Notes: generated by a model from the sequence alone, not told the origin. A stretch of 21,538 nt of DNA from Bacillota bacterium (GCA_023409435.1 JAEYHP010000130.1:1-21538), one strand, 5' to 3'. Counted from the first letter of the stretch, positions 1 through 7,763 are shown. Translations and numbers: made by a program.

Positions 1-9
1 GAATTATGT

Positions 10-279
10 ATGAGCAAATCATTTTATAATAGACTGATGGTATTGGTTCTGCTTTTGCAAATAGCCTTTATAGTGACATATATAAGTCTGTTGCTCGTAA
101 AAATGCCCATATGGATAGCAGATTTCCTTTGGATTGTTTCTGGTTTTTCAGGAATTATCATTGGCATCATGTCTGTTAAGAACACGGGAAAAGCAACTTT
201 TCTAAGTATGTTAATTGCAATTATTGGAGCTATACTAATACTTCTATTGCTTTTGAGCATTGGTATAACATCAATGTAG
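10..279 (+). CDS. small membrane protein, three predicted TM helices
   Basis: This is an 89-residue protein I do not recognise. Three hydrophobic stretches are visible, at about residues 7-29, 33-54 and 62-86, with very short loops, so it is almost certainly an integral membrane protein. No catalytic or binding motif can be seen. The frame stays open from position 1 to the ATG at position 10, so the true start could lie outside the window and the gene may be 5' partial. Only nine bases precede the ATG, so no ribosome site can be judged. The gene lies in visibly AT-rich DNA, unlike the sugar genes further right, and points the same way as the broken acetyltransferase downstream. It may be accessory or transferred DNA; that is inference from composition only. 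Confidence 0.6.
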   Translation: MSKSFYNRLMVLVLLLQIAFIVTYISLLLVKMPIWIADFLWIVSGFSGIIIGIMSVKNTGKATFLSMLIAIIGAILILLLLLSIGITSM

Positions 280-291
280 TTTTGATATGCC

Positions 292-430
292 CCTGCAGAT
301 CATTTTATTGGGCAAGAAAAGTGCGTTGGACAATTTGTAGAGCCAACTTAACTACCGATTATTTTATATACCTGCGGTTCATCGAGAACAGGATTTTTAG
401 GGCCGTCTTAATCGCCAATTATTTTGTATT
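292..430 (+). repeat. degenerate tandem repeat (two diverged copies)
   Basis: Copy 1 (about 292-370) and copy 2 (about 371-430) share three blocks in the same order. CCTGCAGATCAT at 292 matches CCTGCGGTTCAT at 371. A T-rich block ending in TAGAGCC (339-344) matches TAGGGCC (398-403). A block beginning GCC-N2-CTTAA and ending ATTATTTT-N-TA lies at 342-370 and at 402-430. The last two blocks are exactly 60 bp apart. No protein-coding frame explains the repeat. It fills most of the gap between the small membrane protein and the acetyltransferase fragment. Confidence 0.45.
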
Positions 431-445
431 TTAGAGGTTTTGCTT

Positions 446-703
446 ATGAACTTGGAAACAGTTCGCTGTATCATCCGACCTTTCAATGCAGAGGATATCG
501 ATGCCTTCATGTCATATAGAAATGATATGGATTGGATGAAATATCAAGGATTCAAAGGACTATCAAAGCAAGAATATATGCAGGCGCTGCTCAATGAACA
601 CTCGTTAAGCAATGGAATTCAGCTTGCTATTATCTGCAAGCAGACGAATAAACTTCGCATTATGTTTAACCCAAGCGACTATCCCACTTCGCGTTATGTT
701 TAA
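446..703 (+). pseudogene. truncated GNAT-family N-acetyltransferase
   Basis: The first 65 or so residues match the start of a GNAT acetyltransferase of the RimJ/RimL-like (Acetyltransf_3) type: an LETxRxxxRPF opening, then ED-ID-FMSYRND, then WMKYQGFKGLS. Such proteins transfer an acetyl group from acetyl-CoA to an amine and are normally about 160-180 residues. Here the frame stops at 85 residues, before the acetyl-CoA-binding loop, and the last 17 residues do not look like the family. I chose ATG 446 over the in-frame TTG at 440 because AGAGG at 433-437 is well spaced for it. The homology ends just where an 18-bp direct repeat begins, so I read this as a gene broken by a rearrangement. It is unlikely to be an active enzyme. 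Confidence 0.65.
652..703 (+). repeat. 18-bp near-identical direct repeats, 34 bp apart
   Basis: ACTTCGCATTATGTTTAA (652-669) recurs as ACTTCGCGTTATGTTTAA (686-703), with one difference in 18. The two copies bracket a 16-bp spacer, and the second copy supplies the stop codon of the acetyltransferase fragment. The position at the exact end of the GNAT homology suggests a recombination or slippage junction. Confidence 0.7.
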
Positions 704-770
704 AATTCGCGCGTTTAGTCTCCTATCTAGCCCAACGGTTATTATTGAGCTATCCTAAAGAGATATACAC

Positions 771-821
771 GAGGCCGTATAGAGATGAGATTCGTTATCT
801 CATTCCTATACGGTCTCTTTT
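771..821 (+). terminator. long stem-loop with T-run, terminator-like
   Basis: The arm starting GAGGCCGTATAG (771-791) pairs with the arm ending CTATACGGTCTC (797-817), with G-T wobbles or small mismatches only, around a five-base loop. The plus-strand product runs directly into CTTTTCC. This is a good plus-strand terminator for the genes at the left edge. It may also stop minus-strand reading from the sugar operon, although no T-run follows on that side. Confidence 0.55.
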
Positions 822-1084
822 CCGAAATACTAAACAATTGCGCACTAATTGCAGCCAATGTTGTTGTAAGCCCAAAACCATCAGGATTGCCAGAAGAAGC
901 GATAAACCCAGCGAAATTTTGCGCAAAAATATAGAAATATAGGCTGCTGCGTGTTGTGTTAACGCTTTGCTTATGTGCGGCTGTAACCGATCAGTACTGG
1001 CCATGTTGCAGCCGCACCGTTGCGACTAGTAAATATTGTTTGCGGTGTTCAAAAGCCCTTTGGTTCGAACGGGCCGCTGCCAAA
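822..1084. other. gap with no convincing gene
   Basis: Together with 704-770 this makes nearly 400 bases without a gene I can support. A 69-codon open frame lies on the minus strand (795-1004) and encodes one strongly hydrophobic stretch. It has no clear ribosome site and runs through a stem-loop, so I do not call it. Reading shifts into a second frame near 870-880 would extend a protein-like, Ala/Leu/Thr-rich string, so a decayed membrane-protein remnant is possible but unproven. Confidence 0.3.
975..1017. repeat. 13-bp inverted repeat downstream of the sugar operon
   Basis: GTGCGGCTGTAAC (975-987) pairs with GTTGCAGCCGCAC (1005-1017) with one G-T wobble and a 17-base loop. It sits about 70 bp past the stop codon of the minus-strand sugar operon. 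No T-run follows on either strand, so it may stabilise the 3' end of the message or help a weak terminator. Confidence 0.5.
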
Positions 1085-2542
1085 CTAAAATAAGGAATTC
1101 AGAACCTCGATCGATTTTTCTACCAGCATATTGCCGCCCTCCGGGCCGCATATAGTCGATGCCGGCTTGCTGCTATAGCTGCCGCCATGGACCGCCGCGT
1201 CCGTCGGCAGGTATCCGCCAAGGCCATTGGAAAGCTGCACCACAAAGAGCTGCTGCGCTTTTACGCGCGCTTTCATGCGCTGCGCGTACTCATGATAGAG
1301 TTCGAATGGGTTTGTCATGATCCCAATCTCGCCGATACGGACTAAATGGCTAACGCAGGGAAACACCTTTGTTTTTTGCTGTAACTCCCACCGAAGCACA
1401 TCCCCCTGTGGTTCAAACGCGCGTACAACGTCAACCGTTTCCATTGGGTGTTCCTTAGAAAACATCTGTTTGATGCGTTCAATTTCTTTGACAGACGTCT
1501 CATACTCCTCTTCGGAAACCAGACGAAGCGGAAGGTCAATCTGCAATACTTCATGGGCAAACGCCGGTGTGTAATCAATATAATTGCGGGCTACTTTATA
1601 TCCGCGCACAACAGCATCGGTAATTCGCACGGCAATGCCTTCGCATTCGCGCGTCATATCGAAATTGCGAAGAACCTCCTTCGCCTGTCCACCCCAGTCC
1701 AGCAAAGCCTGCTTGTTGTATTTGCTGATGCGTACCAAATCCAAAGGAGAGATGTCACCGGATGCCCCGCAAAGCGAAAGCACATAGACATTTCCCAGCG
1801 ATTCTCGAATGGCTGCCCGGGTGAAGCCCCAGTAATCTGCCGTAATGAAACGGTGAAGTTCAAATACCTGCGACGGACAGGGAACATCTACCGCAACACC
1901 CGTCAGGCGGCCGTCCATATCCCATGTATACAGCATATCGACAGATGAGTCTGCGCCACTCTCAAACCCGGCAAAGTCATCCTTTGAGCAATCGCCATAC
2001 ATGACTGTCTTGGCACCATCGGTTTGATGAAATATCGGCCGGCGGTTAAAGCCAACCACGGCGTAATCATGCGCATAGCTAATGCCGCCTTCTTTCCGGT
2101 TCATCCATGCGCGAATAATCACGCTAGAAAGACGTTCAAGAAGAAACGCCTGTGCTTCCTCCCCGTGTAACACTATATCTCCCATATGGATGGGTGGCAA
2201 AATGTCCGGGCTAAACACATGCTCGTTGTCATCACGCATAAAATCGTTATAAAAATCCGATGAGTTGTGCGTATGCGTAGCGCCTATCGAAATACTTTCA
2301 AATTTCAGGTCTGGTACGGTAGAAAGTTTTTCTTTTAAAAGTTCTGTAATATGCGTCGGATATTCCGTCATATCCACCGATACAAATACCGCTTGCGCTT
2401 CCCCGTTATCCAAAGCCAATGCAGTGGCTGTAATAGGATCCCGCACATACTCGGAAACGCGGTGATACATCTGTCCAATCATCAACATCGGCCGGTCCGC
2501 CGAAATACTGGTTTGTGCCCATCCAATTTTAATCGTCTTCAT
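1085..2542 (-). CDS. neutral/alkaline ceramidase-like hydrolase
   Basis: This 485-residue protein belongs to the neutral ceramidase-like amidohydrolase group. The evidence is GATHTHNSS at residues 87-95, equivalent to the zinc-binding SATHTHSG motif, then CGASGDISP at 258-266 (family GDVSP). A C-terminal stretch follows with a glycine/glutamate IGE block, NGLGGYLPT and GGSYSS...GPEGG. Characterised relatives cut an amide bond in N-acyl sphingosine, but bacterial members in sugar loci have no assigned substrate. No signal peptide is visible, whereas classical ceramidases are secreted, so this one should be cytoplasmic. I start at ATG 2542: the longer frame (2578) would overlap the isomerase gene, while 2542 leaves 22 bases. 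It is the last gene of the operon, directly after the isomerase, suggesting it works on the same imported compound. Function beyond a metal-dependent hydrolase is unknown. Confidence 0.75.
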   Translation of the reverse strand: MKTIKIGWAQTSISADRPMLMIGQMYHRVSEYVRDPITATALALDNGEAQAVFVSVDMTEYPTHITELLKEKLSTVPDLKFESISIGATHTHNSSDFYNDFMRDDNEHVFSPDILPPIHMGDIVLHGEEAQAFLLERLSSVIIRAWMNRKEGGISYAHDYAVVGFNRRPIFHQTDGAKTVMYGDCSKDDFAGFESGADSSVDMLYTWDMDGRLTGVAVDVPCPSQVFELHRFITADYWGFTRAAIRESLGNVYVLSLCGASGDISPLDLVRISKYNKQALLDWGGQAKEVLRNFDMTRECEGIAVRITDAVVRGYKVARNYIDYTPAFAHEVLQIDLPLRLVSEEEYETSVKEIERIKQMFSKEHPMETVDVVRAFEPQGDVLRWELQQKTKVFPCVSHLVRIGEIGIMTNPFELYHEYAQRMKARVKAQQLFVVQLSNGLGGYLPTDAAVHGGSYSSKPASTICGPEGGNMLVEKSIEVLNSLF

Positions 2543-2564
2543 ACCTATTCCAAATTCACATATT

Positions 2565-3917
2565 TTACAGCTGACCAATGTCCATCAGCTTGCAGAAGTC
2601 CCTGACCGCCTCACGATGATCGCCATAGCAGATGATGACATGCTGGCTGGAAATTTTTTGCGCAAATTCCTCAACCGTGCAATCTTGCGGGATAACCTCC
2701 AGGCTTGGCAGCTGCGGCGCAGGCGGCGTCCAACCGCATTCTTCCCACGGATCGGGCGTTTTTGCATCGGCAAGATACACATGCATATAGTAGGATCCAT
2801 CGCGGTAAACCAGCCGCATGCAGGTAACGAGGCCCGTTTTGACGCGGGACACGTTCAGCAGACTTGCAGACAGCAGGCCGAAGGCCGTCGGCAACACACG
2901 GACGTCTCCATCTGAAACTGCCGCCGGAATGAAATCCGGCACGCCGATGAGCATACTGTTTTCAAAGAATTCGTAATATTCCAGATATGGAACAATCTGC
3001 CCTGTAATGCTGTAGGCAATCAGTTGCGTGACCGCTCCCATGATATCGTTTTCGGGCACTGTCAGCACGCCATAATAATGTTCCAGCAGCATAAACACCA
3101 TAGCAGGCGGGAAACCGAGCAATTTTTTCATCCCGTCTACGTCGATGAGCGTTATGGCCTTATATCCTCGCTCTTCGATTTTTTTGCCGATTGCCAGCGC
3201 ATATTTTACGCCCGTTTCCAATATGGAATCGTCGCATGCTTTCTCAAACTTCCAGTTTTCCTTAATGAATGCTACGCCCTCACGCACCTTTTGCGCATTA
3301 AGCTTTTCAATGTTCTGCACCATTTCAAGCATTTCGAAGGGTTCGACCTCTACGCCAAGCTTGCCGCGCATGCTGTTTCCTTCGAACTGCGTGCCATAGA
3401 GCAGCATATCGCGGTAACCCATCGTTCCGACGCGAGCGCCTCTTAACCGGCGCGCAGCATATGCAGCGTTTGTGAACGCCTCGATTTTATCCACGGGCTC
3501 AGGCTTGCCGATTACGTTATAGATATACTTGAACCGGTAATGCATCGCCTCAAATGCGGGGCGTATGGCGGCAGTGCCGGCCTGGTCGGCAGTCGTCACC
3601 ATGCGGTCGCCTTCCATCCAGCCGCAGAGACCCCAAAGAAGCATGGGAAGATGTCGAAAAGCGTCGGTCACACGGATAACGGCGTGAGTCGGCACCCAGC
3701 CCGCTACGCATATGATCAGGCAATCCGGGTCGGCAGTAGAGAGCTTCTCTATGGCCGCGTCCGCTGTTGCGTATGCCGCATCGTCTATCACAATACCGGC
3801 ATCGCAGACATTGCCAGAAACGCGGTTCAACGTATTGATTGCCGCGTCATGTTTGATCTCAAGACGCTCAAAGGGCGTATTCACTTCCCCGAAGCAAACA
3901 AAACCGATTTTTTTCAT
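2565..3917 (-). CDS. L-fucose/L-arabinose isomerase family protein
   Basis: This 450-residue protein resembles the FucI/AraA fold family, which interconverts aldoses and ketoses at a metal centre in the cytoplasm. The N-terminal Rossmann-like half contains the CLIICVAGWVPTHAV segment (67-80). In the C-terminal half PEND carries Glu289, with Glu313 24 residues later, the spacing of the two acidic ligands in E. coli FucI. Near the end HVIICYGDHRE (426-436) supplies the likely histidine ligand. It is shorter than E. coli FucI (591) and close to the shorter uncharacterised family members. AAGGAATGACAAC precedes the ATG. It follows the LacI gene by 30 bases and precedes the ceramidase-like gene. 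It probably makes the ketose that the FGGY kinase encoded at 13810-15276 phosphorylates. The sugar is unknown; D-arabinose is one candidate. Confidence 0.82.
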   Translation of the reverse strand: MKKIGFVCFGEVNTPFERLEIKHDAAINTLNRVSGNVCDAGIVIDDAAYATADAAIEKLSTADPDCLIICVAGWVPTHAVIRVTDAFRHLPMLLWGLCGWMEGDRMVTTADQAGTAAIRPAFEAMHYRFKYIYNVIGKPEPVDKIEAFTNAAYAARRLRGARVGTMGYRDMLLYGTQFEGNSMRGKLGVEVEPFEMLEMVQNIEKLNAQKVREGVAFIKENWKFEKACDDSILETGVKYALAIGKKIEERGYKAITLIDVDGMKKLLGFPPAMVFMLLEHYYGVLTVPENDIMGAVTQLIAYSITGQIVPYLEYYEFFENSMLIGVPDFIPAAVSDGDVRVLPTAFGLLSASLLNVSRVKTGLVTCMRLVYRDGSYYMHVYLADAKTPDPWEECGWTPPAPQLPSLEVIPQDCTVEEFAQKISSQHVIICYGDHREAVRDFCKLMDIGQL

Positions 3918-3947
3918 GTTGTCATTCCTTTAATAGTACTGTAGCAT

Positions 3948-4949
3948 TTACACGCGCGGACAGGTGGAGTTCCGCACTACCAGCCGTGGCTGCAAAGAAA
4001 CGTTCTGCACCACGTGATTTTCCTTTTCCTTGATATTGTTCAGCAATAGCTTGACCGCCAATGAACCCAGTTGCTCCGTTGGATTCATAATGCTTGTTAA
4101 CTGGATGGGGAGATAATCATTGAGTATAATGTTGTCAAACCCAACCATCGATATCTCCTCCGGAACACGGATACCCGCTTCTGAAAATGCGCTCAGCGCG
4201 CCGAGCGCTACTTGGTCATAACAGGCCACAACGGCCGTCACGCTTGAAAAATCCGGCTCCTGCAAAAGTTCTTTGGCACGCAGGTACCCGCCCAATTCAA
4301 ACCGTTCCTTGCCACGCTTCATGTGGTTTTCGCGGATGGGGAGCTCCCTTTCCTTTAAAATGTCAAGATAAGTCCGATACCTTACGTCCGAAGCATACTC
4401 CCCAATATAACCGATTTCCTTATGTCCCAATTCAATCAGGTGTTCCATCGCCAGGCGCACGCCAAAGGTGGTGTCAATACAAATTGCGTCCAGGGGCAGG
4501 TTCGCTCTGTTTTCAGAAATCAGCACCATCGGCAGGGTGGAAAGCGCAACACGATCGTTCTTCTGGATATCACCTGCAGCGTCCACAACAAGGCGATCAT
4601 GTACAATCATGCCGCAGATGTCCTGCTGCAACATCTGATCGATGGCTATAAGAATGTTCCCCGCGTCAAACCCACTGATGCGGACGAGCATCGAATACCC
4701 GTACCTTTTCAATTCCCGCTCAATTGCCCCAACCATTTCAGAGTAATAATGGCTACCTACTTCCGGCACAATCAGGCCCACGGTATTGCTGCCTTTTCCC
4801 TGAACGCGCGCCCGATATCCCATCTGCATGGCTGTCCGTTTGACCAAGCTGATCGTTTCGGGTTTGATATCAGGAGCATCGCGTAAGGCCCGGGAGACGG
4901 TAGATACATTTAATCCGGTTTTTTGGGCAATATCCCGCAACTTGGCCAT
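3948..4949 (-). CDS. LacI-family transcriptional regulator
   Basis: This is a 333-residue repressor of ordinary family length. Residues 4-24 form the LacI helix-turn-helix with the hallmark NVSTVSRALRD, followed by the hinge region at about 45-60. The rest is a periplasmic-binding-protein-like effector domain that starts with NTVGLIVPEVGSHYYSEMVGAIE and includes GFDN near the end. The effector is presumably the imported sugar or a product of it. GAGGGCGTAAA precedes the ATG. The gene is embedded in the operon between the binding protein and the isomerase, so it is likely the local regulator. A 9-7-9 perfect inverted repeat lies 19 bases before its start, and the operon promoter carries two palindromes; either could be its target. 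Confidence 0.93.
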   Translation of the reverse strand: MAKLRDIAQKTGLNVSTVSRALRDAPDIKPETISLVKRTAMQMGYRARVQGKGSNTVGLIVPEVGSHYYSEMVGAIERELKRYGYSMLVRISGFDAGNILIAIDQMLQQDICGMIVHDRLVVDAAGDIQKNDRVALSTLPMVLISENRANLPLDAICIDTTFGVRLAMEHLIELGHKEIGYIGEYASDVRYRTYLDILKERELPIRENHMKRGKERFELGGYLRAKELLQEPDFSSVTAVVACYDQVALGALSAFSEAGIRVPEEISMVGFDNIILNDYLPIQLTSIMNPTEQLGSLAVKLLLNNIKEKENHVVQNVSLQPRLVVRNSTCPRV

Positions 4950-4967
4950 TTTACGCCCTCACTTACA

Positions 4968-4992
4968 GATATGATAGCTATTTTATCATATC
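4968..4992. promoter_or_regulatory. perfect 9-7-9 inverted repeat before the LacI gene
   Basis: GATATGATA (4968-4976) and TATCATATC (4984-4992) are perfect inverted copies with a 7-base centre, 19 bases upstream of the LacI start and next to its ribosome site. It could be an operator for autoregulation or an RNA hairpin. LacI-family operators are usually tighter and have a central CG, so the assignment is uncertain. Confidence 0.5.
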
Positions 4993-5023
4993 CGGGGTTG
5001 TATTTATATGGAATATCAGGCGA

Positions 5024-5061
5024 TTCTTGAGACGCCGTTCTATGAAACGGCGTCCCAAGAA
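5024..5061 (-). terminator. strong intercistronic stem-loop after binding-protein gene
   Basis: TTCTTGAGACGCCGTT (5024-5039) pairs with AACGGCGTCCCAAGAA (5046-5061), 16 positions with a single mismatch and a 6-base loop. It starts 7 bases after the stop of the binding-protein gene. No T-run follows on the minus strand, so a partial terminator or 3'-end protection that leaves more binding-protein message than LacI message is more likely than a full stop. Confidence 0.6.
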
Positions 5062-5068
5062 AAGAAAC

Positions 5069-6142
5069 TTATTTCGCAGGCCAAGGCGTGCCCTTATAAA
5101 CGATTTCTTCCCAAAGGTTCTCTTCATAAGCTACGACATTGTTAGAGTCGATCAGAACCGTGCCCGAGTCATTCATTTTTGCAAAGGTCGCGTTGCTGCC
5201 CTCGGTAAGGTATTCGTAAGCCATACGAACGGATTCGTAGCCGCGCTTATAGAAATTCTGCGCCAGAGTGGCCCATACTTTACCATCTTTGATGTTATCA
5301 ATGGTGGCTTCCACGGCATCGATATCAAGGATAAGGACATCACTGCGGTTCATCTCCGCGCATACCTGGGCGACGCCCGGGCCGCCAGTGGACTCAAGCA
5401 TGACAAAGCAATTGGTTTCCGGGTAGGTATTGAGCGTATCCTCTGTGACGGTCATGGCGGTAGCAAGATCATTCTTATCCGCAACCACATTGACGACCTT
5501 CATATCCGGATATTTTTCGGCGATACGTTCTTCGATGCCTTTGCGCTGCTCAACCTGGTTTGTGGTAGCAAGGTCGCCCATTACTACGCAAATATTTGCC
5601 TTGCCGCCGGTTTTCTCAGCAATCATATCCGCAGCATTTATCCCGTAATTGTAGTTATCCGTACCAATCCAGGCAACGAACTCATCTTCATTCTCCAACA
5701 GATTGGAGGTTAGAAACATGGGGATATTGGCCTGCTTGGCGCGGGAGAACACCTCAAAGAGAGAAGGATCGAAAGGTTCGCCGATGATTGCGTCCGGCTG
5801 TAATGTGATGGCATTTTCCATCGCAGCGATATAATCCGTGACGATGGTGCTTGTGCCAAAGGTTGGCCCAATGATCTCAAGCTTTACGCCGTAATCTTCA
5901 GCGGCTTTGCGTGCAGCCTCTGCCTGTTGTTCATAGACCGGGTGACCAACAAGGGCATTTACCAAAATGATATACGGTTGTTCGCCTTCCGCAGCGGTGG
6001 GGGCAGCGGTTTCAGCCGGCGCTGTCGGTTCAGCAGAGTCGCTTGTGACCGCAGGTGCAGGCTGCTCTACGGCGGGCTTACTGCAGGCGCCGAAACTCAA
6101 AACCATCATGAGCGTCAGGGCCAGAATGAGTACCTTTTTCAT
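5069..6142 (-). CDS. sugar ABC transporter substrate-binding lipoprotein (RbsB-like)
   Basis: This 357-residue protein captures a sugar outside the cell for the RbsA/RbsC-type importer encoded just upstream. It has a lipoprotein signal, MKKVLILALTLMMVLSFGAC, with the lipobox cysteine at 20. A Pro/Ala/Glu/Thr-rich linker (21-52) follows. Next comes a type-1 periplasmic binding fold (YIILVNALVGHPVYEQQAEAA, then DYIAAMENAITLQPDAIIGEP). GGAGG lies at ideal distance before the ATG. Binding proteins of this cluster take pentoses, hexoses or polyols; the pocket cannot be read by eye. It lies 96 bases after the ATPase gene, a gap that holds an inverted repeat, and is followed by a strong hairpin. It may be expressed at a level different from its neighbours. 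Confidence 0.92.
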   Translation of the reverse strand: MKKVLILALTLMMVLSFGACSKPAVEQPAPAVTSDSAEPTAPAETAAPTAAEGEQPYIILVNALVGHPVYEQQAEAARKAAEDYGVKLEIIGPTFGTSTIVTDYIAAMENAITLQPDAIIGEPFDPSLFEVFSRAKQANIPMFLTSNLLENEDEFVAWIGTDNYNYGINAADMIAEKTGGKANICVVMGDLATTNQVEQRKGIEERIAEKYPDMKVVNVVADKNDLATAMTVTEDTLNTYPETNCFVMLESTGGPGVAQVCAEMNRSDVLILDIDAVEATIDNIKDGKVWATLAQNFYKRGYESVRMAYEYLTEGSNATFAKMNDSGTVLIDSNNVVAYEENLWEEIVYKGTPWPAK

Positions 6143-6201
6143 TGTGATCGATCCTCCATTTTTATTTTATGTTAATGCCCTCGAGCACGAACAACAAACA
6201 C

Positions 6202-6239
6202 AGTCCTTCTTGCTTATCCGTATTTCACTCAAAAGGACT
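6202..6239 (-). promoter_or_regulatory. intercistronic stem-loop between ATPase and binding-protein genes
   Basis: AGTCCTTCT (6202-6210) pairs with AAAAGGACT (6231-6239), nine positions with one mismatch (a G-T wobble in the minus-strand RNA). It overlaps the stop codon of the ATPase gene. The 62 bases from here to the binding-protein gene are T-rich on the minus strand and include a weak promoter-like pair (TTGTTG, 17 bases, TAACAT). RNA processing or an internal promoter is plausible. Confidence 0.4.
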
Positions 6240-7753
6240 CAGGCACCCGAACAGATGCGCAGGAACTGTTCCTCATCCGCCTCTTCCCGTGTCAACTCGG
6301 CACGGATCTTGCCATTTGCCAGCAGCAGGTAACGATCGCACATACCAACCAGCTCCGGCAGTTCGGATGAAATCATGATAATCGCCATACCCTGTTTCAC
6401 TAACTGCGTCATCATCTGGTAAATCTGCGTTTTCGCTCCTACGTCAATGCCGCGCGTCGGCTCGTCCAGCAACAGCACCTTTGGATCGGCCATCAGCCAC
6501 TTGGAAAGAACGACCTTTTGCTGATTGCCGCCTGAGAGACCCGTTACCATAGAGCGCTCGGAATTCGCCTTGATACTCAGAGCTTCCATATATGTTTCAC
6601 CGAACTTGCGTTCCGCATCTTTCTTCAAAATACCCGACTTGGACACCTTATCAAGACGTGGCAAGCTGATATTCTTTGCAATATCCAGCGTAGGAACAAA
6701 GCCATTGACCTTGCGGTCCTCGCTCAGCAGCGCAAGACCTTTTTGAATGGCATCACCCGGATCCCTGATTTTTGCCGGCTTTCCGCCGATGTTCAGCTCA
6801 TCATATGTGCCTTCAATTGCGCCGAATATGGCGTTGACCGTTTCAGACCGTCCCGAACCGACCAGACCAACCAGCCCTAAAATTTCCCCTTCATGCACCG
6901 CGATATCTACGCCATCTACAATGTACTTCTTCTTATTGTAGGGGTGCTGGACACGCAAGTTTTTGACGCTGAGCGCTTCCTGGCCGATTGGAACGATTTC
7001 CTTGGGATACATGTTCTCAATCTTCCTGTTTACCATGGCTTCTACAATGTCGTTTACATCGACTTCGCTCGCCTGCTTCGTCCAGACATGCGAACCATCG
7101 CGCATGATGCAGACGCGGTCAGCCAAGCGTTTGATTTCGCGGATTTTATGGCTGATATAGATGCAAGAGATTCCCTGCTCGCGCAAGCGAAACAGTATTT
7201 TGAACAGCTCCTCTACCTCCGCCTCTGTCAGCGGGGAGGTCGGCTCATCAAGTACAAGTATCTTGGGGTTACGCGAAAGAGCCCGCGCAATGGAAACCAT
7301 CTGGCACTGGGACGCGCTAAGATCGCGCAGCTGCGTGGTAACGGGCACATGCAATCCGACCATTGCGATATATTTCTGCGCCTCTTCCCGCATGGCTGCC
7401 CACTGAACAATTCCGTTCTTTGTTGGGACTCGGCCAAGGAAAATATTTTCCGCCACCGACAGGTCAAGGTGGACACTGATTTCCTGATAGATCATTTCAA
7501 TTCCAGCTGTGGAGGAATCTCCCGGGTTACGGAACAGGTACTTTTTGCCGCCAACCCAAATTTCCCCCTCATAGGTGCTGTGTTCGTAGGAGCCGCTGAG
7601 CACTTTCATCAGCGTGGATTTCCCCGCGCCATTCTCGCCGCAGATAGCCAGTATCTCCTTCTCCATCAGATCAATGGAGACGTTCTTAAGCGCCTTTGTT
7701 GCACCAAATGATTTGGTGACCCCTTTCATTTCGAGAATGATTCTCTGTTCCAT
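6239..7753 (-). CDS. sugar ABC transporter ATP-binding protein (RbsA/XylG-like)
   Basis: This 504-residue cytoplasmic ATPase has the duplicated architecture of the ribose/xylose importer class. Domain 1 has Walker A GENGAGKST (39-47), the signature region LSASQCQMVSIARAL and Walker B ILVLDEPTSPLT. Domain 2 has the degenerate P-loop GLVGSGRSE typical of this class, the full signature LSGGNQQKVVLSKWL and LLLDEPTRGIDVGAK. It powers the permease encoded upstream, using sugar delivered by the binding protein encoded downstream. I start at ATG 7753: the GTG at 7762 lies inside the GAGGTG ribosome site that serves 7753. That ribosome site overlaps the permease stop codon, so the two genes are probably translationally coupled. 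Length is normal for the family. Confidence 0.95.
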   Translation of the reverse strand: MEQRIILEMKGVTKSFGATKALKNVSIDLMEKEILAICGENGAGKSTLMKVLSGSYEHSTYEGEIWVGGKKYLFRNPGDSSTAGIEMIYQEISVHLDLSVAENIFLGRVPTKNGIVQWAAMREEAQKYIAMVGLHVPVTTQLRDLSASQCQMVSIARALSRNPKILVLDEPTSPLTEAEVEELFKILFRLREQGISCIYISHKIREIKRLADRVCIMRDGSHVWTKQASEVDVNDIVEAMVNRKIENMYPKEIVPIGQEALSVKNLRVQHPYNKKKYIVDGVDIAVHEGEILGLVGLVGSGRSETVNAIFGAIEGTYDELNIGGKPAKIRDPGDAIQKGLALLSEDRKVNGFVPTLDIAKNISLPRLDKVSKSGILKKDAERKFGETYMEALSIKANSERSMVTGLSGGNQQKVVLSKWLMADPKVLLLDEPTRGIDVGAKTQIYQMMTQLVKQGMAIIMISSELPELVGMCDRYLLLANGKIRAELTREEADEEQFLRICSGA

Positions 7754-7763
7754 ACGTATCACC

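Noticed and set aside
320..760. Integron attC-like sites between the small left-edge genes
   Set aside because: Single matches to RYYYAAC or GTTRRRY core boxes occur by chance, but no pair flanks a proper imperfect palindrome of attC length, and no integrase is visible.
795..1004. Minus-strand 69-codon membrane-protein frame
   Set aside because: There is no ribosome site, the frame crosses a large inverted repeat and a terminator-like stem, and there is no family resemblance.
5027..5713. Plus-strand frame of 228 codons opposite the binding-protein gene
   Set aside because: The minus-strand frame has a lipobox, a binding-protein fold and a strong ribosome site. The plus frame is its shadow.
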